Shown in pieces: positions 52,201-58,682 of a DNA stretch of 64,000 bases (position 1 is the stretch's first letter; each line of letters opens with the position of its first letter). Origin of the DNA: JAHEZL01 sp964406465 (GTDB taxonomy: Bacteria; Bacteroidota; Bacteroidia; Flavobacteriales_C; GCA-002722245); contig CAYORT010000004.1 in assembly GCA_964406465.1 (NCBI GenBank), positions 1 to 64,000 of the forward strand, written 5' to 3'. The notes beneath the pieces are model-generated. The model saw nothing but the letters and a program-made list of their open reading frames with translations. It was not told the DNA's origin and ran no database searches. Position numbers and translations under genes: made by a program.

Positions 52201-53636
52201 TTGTTTGCCGAGCAATAGCCAATGGCTGTGTTGGCCGGAGTAAAAGCATATTTTGGTTTCAAACTTCCCGAAACAGTGAAAGGTAAATTCAAATTTTTCG
52301 AAGTGTTGGGCAATGTTTTTCTCGAGCTGCTCTCACTGTTGTATACATTGTTGCCCAAATAATCGAAGAACTCTTCCGCATATAAATCTCCTCCAGCATC
52401 GTTGTACCATGTTCCTGTTTTGTAGTAAAATCCACCATTATCTTGGGTTCCAATGTAAGCGTAATCGGCACTCACATTGCTCGTTGCCGCTGCATTATCT
52501 CCAATCTCGGTACAGGCTAGTCCATCAGAATTATTTGTCCATGAACCTGTTCCTTGCGTGGTATTCGAAAATACACCACCATCGTTCACATTCCACAACT
52601 TGCCTGCCACGTATGGATCGAAAACCAATTGATGTTGATCGGTATGTAACTCATAAGCCCACGATGCTTGTTGCTGATTCCACGTAGCTCCACCATCTGT
52701 AGATCTCCAAATGATGTGCGCGCAAATGTATAGTTCGTTGGCGTTGGTCGGACTAGCTTCTATATCAAAGTTATAGTTTCCTTGTCCGGTAGACGAAGCA
52801 TCATATCCCGTTAATTTTTTTGTTAATTCTGTTCTTTTAGCAGTGAATGTTGCACCACCATCAGTCGATCTGTAAACCTCCGAAACATCTGCTGCCCCTG
52901 TATTTACAACGTATACCACATTGGCGTCGGCAGCTGTAACAGCTACTCTTGTTCCTCCACCTCCAAAGGTGAAAACCGAGTTTATTTTAGTCCATGTATT
53001 TCCTGCATCTAATGAACGATAGTATCCATTGTCTGAAGTTGCGTAAATTGTTTGACCGTTCGAACCTACCTTAAAACAAATGTCTTGAAAAGCATCAGAA
53101 ACCGATTTTAAACTCCAATTGGCGCCTGCATCTGTTGATTTGTAAATACCTCCGTTGGTAGCGGCAATAAGGGTGTTGTTATCAGTTGGTAGAAAAAGGA
53201 TATCGATTACCAATTTATTTCCCATCCCGGTGTTCGATGGAGTGAAGGTTTGTCCGCCATCAGTCGACTTCAAAACACCCGAGCCGTTTGAATAGTAATT
53301 TGCATCACCAGTTCCCCAATAAATTATTTGATCGTTGGTTGGGTCGATAGCAACTGAGGCACTTGAATAATTGTATTTATCGGTGCCCATTACACTCCAG
53401 CTTAAACCTTTGTTCGAGCTGTACCATAATCCACCTGTAGCCGATGTGCAGTACATTTTATTGGCGTCGGTAGCATGAAATTTCAATTGAGAAATTCTTC
53501 CTATTCCGTGCACTTGTCCGATTGTTTTAACTGGAAATAAATTCGGACCTGTTAGTGTCCATGTTGGAGTTTGCGCCATGAAATTGCTCGATGTAAGCAA
53601 TAGCATAGCAATGCATAGATGTATATATTTTTTCAT
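49254..53636 (-). CDS. Giant secreted chitin-binding/propeller protein with a type A T9SS tail
   Basis: A 1460-aa modular secreted protein. Order: signal peptide (ends NFMAQ); a BNR/sortilin-like propeller (about 25-660) with repeated STDGGxTW motifs (VLKSTDGGQTFTPSN, GIYKSTDAGANWSLK); five Ig-like modules of the TKVEFYNGNTLLxT type; an F5/8-type (discoidin-like) domain at about 765-900; a CBM5/12-like chitin-binding module near 1175-1222 (YNGHMYTANWWSQNN); a DCNGDVGGAAFVDSCSICAGG linker cut to CNGDVGGAAFVDSCSI; and a type A sorting domain (about 1375-1460, FTIYPNPNTGIFSI). Propellers of this kind occur in sialidase/GH74-type enzymes, but no catalytic acid pair is obvious. It is cotranscribed with the 164-aa protein upstream. 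Confidence 0.88.
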   Translation of the reverse strand: MKKYIHLCIAMLLLTSSNFMAQTPTWTLTGPNLFPVKTIGQVHGIGRISQLKFHATDANKMYCTSATGGLWYSSNKGLSWSVMGTDKYNYSSASVAIDPTNDQIIYWGTGDANYYSNGSGVLKSTDGGQTFTPSNTGMGNKLVIDILFLPTDNNTLIAATNGGIYKSTDAGANWSLKSVSDAFQDICFKVGSNGQTIYATSDNGYYRSLDAGNTWTKINSVFTFGGGGTRVAVTAADANVVYVVNTGAADVSEVYRSTDGGATFTAKRTELTKKLTGYDASSTGQGNYNFDIEASPTNANELYICAHIIWRSTDGGATWNQQQASWAYELHTDQHQLVFDPYVAGKLWNVNDGGVFSNTTQGTGSWTNNSDGLACTEIGDNAAATSNVSADYAYIGTQDNGGFYYKTGTWYNDAGGDLYAEEFFDYLGNNVYNSESSSRKTLPNTSKNLNLPFTVSGSLKPKYAFTPANTAIGYCSANNVIYRCSNLSATTLTWTQIYTLPSGNVADMEVDPGNADVLYIINNGSNVYRSDNATTSATFTTLTLPQSTSGEGYLAPIKSSNVVFAAAYNKIYRSADKGATWTQTTGFPSAVVKGLVHDRFSTNEAVYACYNLGVYYNDNTLNNWTNYAQGLPIISDISTLMIYNNAQNQGLLRVSFYGRGMWESPLVSTYQNITVTLTSPTNGASFTDPATINLAATATVATGNITKVEFYNGNTLLATVTNAPYTFTWSNVPFGTYSITAKAYDNTGASKTSTVANITVNLVCAKQSGTAFGTSPAYAVGSEFDKASDGNTSTFFDCNAANGGYTGLDLSTAKKINAIRFYPRAGWESRMDGGKFQGSNVSNFSTGVTDLYVISGNPSSGWNEVASLSASTFRYVRYLSPNGGYCNIAEMEFCGVNNLSPSVTLTAPANHALYPIVPATVNLSATANDADGTITKVEFYQGNTLLGTSNASPFAYSWTNVAAGTYYLSAKAYDNLGAIGTSNIDTIIVGNQNPIVSITSPLNNAMFSQPATITINATASDPDGTISKVEFYNGNTLLGTDNSAAYSFVWTGVSAGNYQITAKAYDNSTGVATSSIINVTVGNQNPTVFITTPANNSSYTAPASINLAALASDPDGTITKVEFYNGANLIGTGNSGNPFTFSWTNLAVGTYTITAKAYDNLSGTSTSSAITVNVSTSCAAAAWNSSSIYTQGMQASYNGHMYTANWWSQNNRPDQNIGQWTDNGPCAAGNQSPTVSIISPLNNTAFGAPASITIDATATDGDGTITSVKFYNGTTLLSTDNASPYSFNCTNVAVGTYQIVAVATDNSGTSTTSIGITVVVQTIDCNGDVGGAAFVDSCSICAGGNTGIVPILNSGACTTNATEISKNNFTIYPNPNTGIFSINLQNMNSENVMVKIYSMEGKLVFEKSYNTTSSSLLENFDLTDVSSGIYIVNIYAGTFVGTQKIQIQGAIKPKNKSRLK

Positions 53637-53643
53637 AGTAGTA

Positions 53644-54138
53644 TTATTTATTTGATGTAGCAGCCTTTCTATTGTTTAGTTCTTGCTGAACCAAGGCTTG
53701 TTTTTCTTCTTCCGACATGATGCTGCCATCTTCCTTTACATAAGGTTTATTCACGCGCAGCCAATGCAAGAATTTTTTGTGTTCTTCGGCATATTGAAGA
53801 ATTTCTGCATTGTAAGTTTTTTCGCTTTTTAAGATTCGCGAAAGGAATGAGCGCTCTTCCTGTTCTTCTTTTTCACCCTCCATGATGCTTTCTGGTGAAG
53901 GTTTCCCTCTCCAAAATTCTTCGAAGGCAATTTTGGCTTGAAAATAATTCACGCTGGAATCGTTCATCATTTTTACCCAATGAGCATTTTTCCGGTATTC
54001 GCGCAACTGTTTTTTGCTGCATTCATGCACGCTATCGTTTTGCGCAATAGCAGATGAACCTGAACAAAAAAGAATAAATAAGAGTTTGATTTTAAGGAAA
54101 GAGCATATCCTTCCCCAGTAGGTTAAATAGTTTTTCAT
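53644..54138 (-). CDS. Hypothetical secreted protein of the cargo operon
   Basis: A 164-aa protein with a hydrophobic signal (LLFILFCSGSSAIAQ) and a charged, helical body (AHWVKMMNDSSVNYFQAKIA; only part shown) with many Glu and Lys. No family recognised. It ends 7 bases before the giant chitin-binding cargo, so the two are one transcript. It could be a chaperone or partner of that cargo, but this is only inference from position. Confidence 0.6.
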   Translation of the reverse strand: MKNYLTYWGRICSFLKIKLLFILFCSGSSAIAQNDSVHECSKKQLREYRKNAHWVKMMNDSSVNYFQAKIAFEEFWRGKPSPESIMEGEKEEQEERSFLSRILKSEKTYNAEILQYAEEHKKFLHWLRVNKPYVKEDGSIMSEEEKQALVQQELNNRKAATSNK

Positions 54139-54236
54139 GATGTCCCCTTTTAGTAGTTAAAATGCAAGTAGTAGGGCCCAATATAGAATTATAAATAGTT
54201 CATTCCAAGGAAATTATAAAAAATGCGGAATTATAC

Positions 54237-55166
54237 TTAGATGAAAAATTTTGCTTTAATTTTCTCCGCAAGGAAACTAGATAATTTCTCGTACGACTCA
54301 AAAGTCCAGCCGGCAATGTGTGGCGATAACACAATTTTATCTGATGTAATTAAATATTGAAAATCTTCAGGTAAATTTTTTGCTTCAATATTTTCAAATG
54401 AAACAGATTCATATTCCAAAACATCTAAACATGCGCCGCGAACTTTTCCATTTTTCATTGCCGTCACCAAATCAGAGGTATTCACACATTTTCCGCGTGC
54501 TGTGTTGATGAAAAAAATATCTTTTTTGAAATTCTTGAACCACTGAGCGTTGGCGATATTGGTGGTTTCGGCTGTTAGTGGTAAATGTAAGCTCACGAAA
54601 TCGGCATGCTCAAAAATATCATCCATCGATGCTTTAAAGTCGTGTTGCTCTTTGTACTTATCGTAAGCTAAAATTTTAACATCAAAACCTTTCAATCGCT
54701 GCGCTACAGCCGAACCCATTTGTCCGTAACCAATCAATGCAAAGGTTTTTCCTTTCAGTTCAATGCCTCTATTTTCTGCTCTTTTCCAAATGCCATTGCG
54801 CACTTCGGCATCGGCAATTTTAAGTTTATTGATAAGCATTAAAATCATTCCCAGCACATGTTCTGCCACAGCGTCTCTATTTCCTTCGGGAGAGTTAAAA
54901 CACTCAATTCCTTTTGATTTAGCATAGGCTAGATCGATGTTTTCCATGCCAGAGCCCGAGCGTGCAATGAATTTTAATGAGGGACAGGCGTCAATTATTT
55001 CCTTTGTGATTTTAAATTTCGAGCGAATGATAAATCCCTCATACTGCGGTAAAATTTTTAAAAGCTCTTCGCCTTTCAAATGCGAGCATTCATCCACAGT
55101 ACAGCCAAACGACCGCAGTTGGTTGTAAAGAATGGGGTGTACACTATCGATGGCGATGACTTTCAT
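54237..55166 (-). CDS. D-isomer 2-hydroxyacid dehydrogenase (3-phosphoglycerate dehydrogenase-like)
   Basis: A 309-aa NAD-dependent dehydrogenase. The Rossmann motif is GYGQMG (146-151); catalytic residues appear as Arg224 (NTARG), the acidic residue in DVLEYE (about 251) and His283 (SPHIAGW). It lacks the C-terminal ACT-type domain of full-length SerA and could act on phosphoglycerate, glyoxylate or another 2-hydroxyacid. ATG 55166 is the natural start (MKVIAIDS); the frame opens at 55193. It is divergent from the GT39 gene with 46 bases between starts. Confidence 0.85.
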   Translation of the reverse strand: MKVIAIDSVHPILYNQLRSFGCTVDECSHLKGEELLKILPQYEGFIIRSKFKITKEIIDACPSLKFIARSGSGMENIDLAYAKSKGIECFNSPEGNRDAVAEHVLGMILMLINKLKIADAEVRNGIWKRAENRGIELKGKTFALIGYGQMGSAVAQRLKGFDVKILAYDKYKEQHDFKASMDDIFEHADFVSLHLPLTAETTNIANAQWFKNFKKDIFFINTARGKCVNTSDLVTAMKNGKVRGACLDVLEYESVSFENIEAKNLPEDFQYLITSDKIVLSPHIAGWTFESYEKLSSFLAEKIKAKFFI

Positions 55167-55212
55167 TTTAGTAAAGTTAAAAGATATCCCCAATAAAAAG
55201 TATTTTTACCCC

Positions 55213-56601
55213 ATGACCAAGTCATTTTTTCCATTTCTAATCTTCGTCCTTAGTGCCTTCATCTTGATGTGCGCTCCGTCTTTATTTGCTGAAGGAATGT
55301 TTATGGATGGATTGATGTATGCCACAGTGGCCAAGAATCTGGCGCATGGTGAAGGTTCTTTTTGGTTTTTGAAATTTAGTGATACTTATCTTACTTCTTT
55401 CCATGAACATCCTCCTTTGATTTTTGGCTTGCAAAGTTTATGCTTTAACATTTTTGGCGATTCGATTTTTGTAGAAAGATTTTTCTCTTTTTTCACTTAT
55501 TTACTCAATGGGTTTTTAATGATGTTGATATTTAAACAAGTGACTCCTGTTAAGTTGCATCACTTGGCATGGCTGCCGCTTTTGTTGTGGATTTTGATGC
55601 CTTTGGTGCCTTGGGGTGCTATGAATAATATGCTCGAGAATGGTATGCTCATTTTTATATTATGTAGTGTGCTTTTTTATCTGAAAAGTTTGCAATCTAA
55701 AAAGTATTTCTTTCTTGCGCTCTCCTCTTTCATGTTGTTTCTCGCCTTCCTTAGTAAAGGTTTTACCGGTTTGTTTTCTTTATCATTACCATTTTGGATG
55801 TGGTGTTTCGATAATAATTTTTCTTTCAAACAATTGCTCATAGAAGTTTTGCTTCTCTTTGTTTTTCTTGCTGCATTTTTCGTAATTCTTTTCGTCATCC
55901 AAGCAGATAGCTTTGATAGTTTGCAAGCCTACTACAAAATTCAAGTTAAAGCTAGCTTACAGAATGTAGTAAATGTTGATTCGAGATTTTTTATTGTGGG
56001 TAGACTCATCACAGAATCATTGATTGCACTTGGAATTTCTGTATTGATATTTTTATTTGGTAGAAAGTATTTGTCAGAAAAGTTGGAAAAAAAGTGGTTT
56101 TATTTCCTTTTAGCACTTGGCTTGTCGGGAGTTTTACCAATCACTTTAAGCCTAAAGCAAAATGCACATTATTTGTTGAGCGCTTTACCTTTTTTTGCGC
56201 TGGCTTTTTCTGTATTTACAGCACCTTATTTATCTGTCCTTTTGCAAAAGATGAAATGGAACAACAAAATAGCCAATATGGTATCTATTTCTTTTCTTTT
56301 GGTTTCTTTAGTTATTTCCTTATCTCAAAAAGGAAATTATTGCAGAGATGAAAAAATGCTTAACGATGTAAAATTGATCTCAAAAGTACTCTCTCCACAT
56401 ACCACTTGTGCTGTTAAAAAGGAGGTATTTACCAATTGGGTGCTGCAAGGATATTTATATCGTTATGCTATGGTGAATTTAAGTATGGATAATGTGCGAT
56501 ATCCGAAATTCATTTTATTGGAAAAAGAAGAGGTAGCGCCTCAAGGTTATTATAAACTGCCACTGTATACAAAGGAATTCGACTTGTATCAAATGCGTTA
56601 A
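55213..56601 (+). CDS. GT39-family membrane glycosyltransferase
   Basis: A 462-aa integral membrane protein with about ten helices. The first periplasmic loop has AEGMFMDGLMYATVAKNL and HEHPPLIFGLQSL, the usual acidic and HPP landmarks of the ArnT/PMT group, and LSKGFTGL is in the middle. It would transfer a sugar from a polyprenyl-phosphate donor to a lipid or protein acceptor on the periplasmic side. ATG 55213 is used because hydrophobic sequence starts there. No gene for the donor is adjacent. A terminator follows at 56731. Confidence 0.8.
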   Translation: MTKSFFPFLIFVLSAFILMCAPSLFAEGMFMDGLMYATVAKNLAHGEGSFWFLKFSDTYLTSFHEHPPLIFGLQSLCFNIFGDSIFVERFFSFFTYLLNGFLMMLIFKQVTPVKLHHLAWLPLLLWILMPLVPWGAMNNMLENGMLIFILCSVLFYLKSLQSKKYFFLALSSFMLFLAFLSKGFTGLFSLSLPFWMWCFDNNFSFKQLLIEVLLLFVFLAAFFVILFVIQADSFDSLQAYYKIQVKASLQNVVNVDSRFFIVGRLITESLIALGISVLIFLFGRKYLSEKLEKKWFYFLLALGLSGVLPITLSLKQNAHYLLSALPFFALAFSVFTAPYLSVLLQKMKWNNKIANMVSISFLLVSLVISLSQKGNYCRDEKMLNDVKLISKVLSPHTTCAVKKEVFTNWVLQGYLYRYAMVNLSMDNVRYPKFILLEKEEVAPQGYYKLPLYTKEFDLYQMR

Positions 56602-56730
56602 ACGATTTTTCCCTTGTAATTTTAATTTATTTCATGCCGAGGCAACCCTTTTAAAAGGTACTCGTGATTAAAGTACAATCACCTATTCATATAATATTCT
56701 GGGTAAAACCCCAATTATCCAGAAGCCCCT

Positions 56731-56765
56731 AATGCCCAGCGAGTCCCTGCTCGCTGGGCATTTTT
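56731..56765 (+). terminator. Terminator of the GT39 gene
   Basis: AATGCCCAGCGAG (56731-56743) pairs with CTCGCTGGGCATT (56750-56762) around a 6-base loop, followed by TTT. It sits just upstream of the rimP promoter and isolates that operon. Confidence 0.92.
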
Positions 56766-56769
56766 CTTT

Positions 56770-56799
56770 TTTGCCGTTCAAAATATTTTACTACATTTG
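56770..56799 (+). promoter_or_regulatory. Promoter of rimP-nusA-infB
   Basis: TTTG (56770-56773) and TACATTTG (56792-56799) are 18 bases apart, an exact TTTG-N18-TAnnTTTG match. The start of transcription would be about 56806, giving a leader of roughly 60 bases that contains the hairpin at 56825-56849. Confidence 0.82.
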
Positions 56800-56824
56800 C
56801 GCACCAACATATGGATTTTGATAC

Positions 56825-56849
56825 GCAGGGGACCCAAAAAGTCCCCTGC
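56825..56849 (+). promoter_or_regulatory. Leader hairpin before rimP
   Basis: GCAGGGGAC (56825-56833) pairs perfectly with GTCCCCTGC (56841-56849) around a 7-base A-rich loop. No T-run follows, so it is not a terminator. It ends 16 bases before ATG 56866 and could control translation of the operon, for example by protein binding. Confidence 0.5.
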
Positions 56850-56865
56850 TTCATTCAAGAAAACT

Positions 56866-57348
56866 ATGATAACAGAAACACAGATTCGCCAATTGGTGCT
56901 AGAGAAAATACAAGGAACGAATCAGTTTCTGGTGGAAGCTAAAGTGGCTGGCGGAAATAAAATTAGTGTAATGGTAGATTCTCCCGAGGGGATGCCTATC
57001 AAAGCAGTAGTGGAGATTAGTCGTCATATTGAAGGTTCTTTCGATCGTGAAAAAGAAGATTTTGAATTAACAGTTTCTTCGCCAGGCTTAGATTTACCTT
57101 TTAAAGTGCTTCAACAGTACCTTAAATATGTAGGTAAAGAAGTAGAAGTAAAGGCTGCCAATGGCAAAAAGGTACAAGGAATCTTATTGTCGGCCGATGA
57201 AGAAGGAATTGTGGTAGAAACCAGTGAGAAGAAGAAGATAGAAGGGAAGAAGAAGAAAGAACTGGTGGTGACACAGCATGTATTCAAGTTCGATACCACA
57301 GAGGTATCGCAAAAAATAAATGAATGTAAAGTAGTTATTACGTTTTAA
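56866..57348 (+). CDS. rimP: Ribosome maturation factor RimP
   Basis: A 160-aa protein needed for 30S subunit maturation. The two domains are visible: N-terminal alpha/beta part with FLVEAKVAGGNKISVMVDS and the VSSPGLDLPF segment, the conserved VSSPG of the family, then a C-terminal SH3-like barrel. ATG 56866 is used; the frame is open upstream to 56797, but that stretch contains the leader hairpin and promoter. It leads the rimP-nusA-infB operon. Confidence 0.92.
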   Translation: MITETQIRQLVLEKIQGTNQFLVEAKVAGGNKISVMVDSPEGMPIKAVVEISRHIEGSFDREKEDFELTVSSPGLDLPFKVLQQYLKYVGKEVEVKAANGKKVQGILLSADEEGIVVETSEKKKIEGKKKKELVVTQHVFKFDTTEVSQKINECKVVITF

Positions 57349-57359
57349 ATTGTGTTGAT

Positions 57360-58601
57360 ATGGAACAGCAAATTGGTTTGATAGACTCATTTCAGGAGTT
57401 TAAAGAATTTAAAAACATCGATCGTGAAACGATGATGAGCATCCTAGAGGATGTATTTAGAAACATGCTTCAAAAGAAGTATGGCTCTGATGACAATTAC
57501 GATATCATTGTGAATATCGATAAAGGTGACTTAGAGGTTTGGAGAAACCGCGTTATTGTTGAAGACGGAGAGGTTGAAGACGATAACCGCGAGATTGCTT
57601 ACTCTAAAGCTGTTTTAATTGAACCCGATTTTGAAGTGGGTGAAGAAGTTTCTGAAGAGGTGAAATTGGAAGATTTCGGTCGCCGTGCGGTGTTGGCTGT
57701 GCGTCAGAACCTAATCTCTAGAGTACTTGATTTAGAGAAAGACGATTTATACAAAAAATACAGAGATAAAGTTGGAACTATCGTTGCTGGTGAGGTTTAC
57801 CAAGTTTGGAAACGTGAAATCTTGATTTTAGATGATGAAGAGAATGAATTGATTCTTCCTAAATCTGAGCAAATTCCTACCGACTACTTCAAAAAAGGCG
57901 ACACCGTGCGTGCCGTAGTTTTGAAAGTGGATATGAAAAACAACAATCCGGTAATTATCTTGTCTAGAACATCAAGTGTTTTCTTAGAAAGATTGTTCGA
58001 ACAAGAAGTTCCAGAGATCTACGATGGTTTAATCACTATCAAACGCATTGTTCGTGTTCCTGGTGAAAGAGCTAAAGTTGCTGTTGAATCTTACGATGAC
58101 AGAATCGATCCAGTAGGAGCTTGCGTTGGTATGAAAGGATCTAGAATTCACGGTATCGTTCGTGAGTTAGGTAACGAGAACATCGATGTTATCAATTTCT
58201 CAGATAACGAAGCTGTATTCATTCAAAGAGCTTTATCTCCAGCAAAAATTACTTCTATCCAATTGCGTCCTGAAGAAAAACGCGCAGAGGTTTACTTAAA
58301 ACCTGATCAAGTTTCTTTAGCTATTGGTAAAGGTGGTTTCAATATTAAATTGGCCGGTAAATTAGTGGGTTACGAAATCGACGTTTACAGAGATACCGAT
58401 CAAGATATTGAAGACGTAAGATTAGATGAGTTCAAAGATGAAATCGAAGCATGGGTATTGGCCGAGTTGAAAGGCATCGGTTGCGATACTGCTAGAAGCG
58501 TTCTTGATTTATCAGTGGAAGATTTAGTGAAGAGAACTGATCTTGAAGAAGAAACAGTTCATGAAGTTAGAAATATCTTGAAAGCAGAGTTTGAAGATTA
58601 A
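57360..58601 (+). CDS. nusA: Transcription termination/antitermination factor NusA
   Basis: A 413-aa RNA polymerase-binding factor. Order: N-terminal domain (about 1-125), S1 domain (about 130-200, VGTIVAGEVYQVWKREILIL), KH1 and KH2 (PVGACVGMKGSRIHGIVREL and LAIGKGGFNIKLAGKL) and a helix-hairpin-helix tail (KGIGCDTARSVLDLS). Shorter than E. coli NusA (495), which has duplicated acidic repeats at its end. It starts 11 bases after rimP. Confidence 0.97.
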   Translation: MEQQIGLIDSFQEFKEFKNIDRETMMSILEDVFRNMLQKKYGSDDNYDIIVNIDKGDLEVWRNRVIVEDGEVEDDNREIAYSKAVLIEPDFEVGEEVSEEVKLEDFGRRAVLAVRQNLISRVLDLEKDDLYKKYRDKVGTIVAGEVYQVWKREILILDDEENELILPKSEQIPTDYFKKGDTVRAVVLKVDMKNNNPVIILSRTSSVFLERLFEQEVPEIYDGLITIKRIVRVPGERAKVAVESYDDRIDPVGACVGMKGSRIHGIVRELGNENIDVINFSDNEAVFIQRALSPAKITSIQLRPEEKRAEVYLKPDQVSLAIGKGGFNIKLAGKLVGYEIDVYRDTDQDIEDVRLDEFKDEIEAWVLAELKGIGCDTARSVLDLSVEDLVKRTDLEEETVHEVRNILKAEFED

Positions 58602-58682
58602 CATTGGTTTAACGTATACCGCGCAAAGTGGAAATCTTTGCATGGTACCTTAAACTTTAGATTATAAACATTATACCATAAC

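Noticed and set aside
56797..56865. N-terminal extension of RimP
   Set aside because: The stretch contains the promoter -7 element and a leader hairpin; ATG 56866 matches the family.
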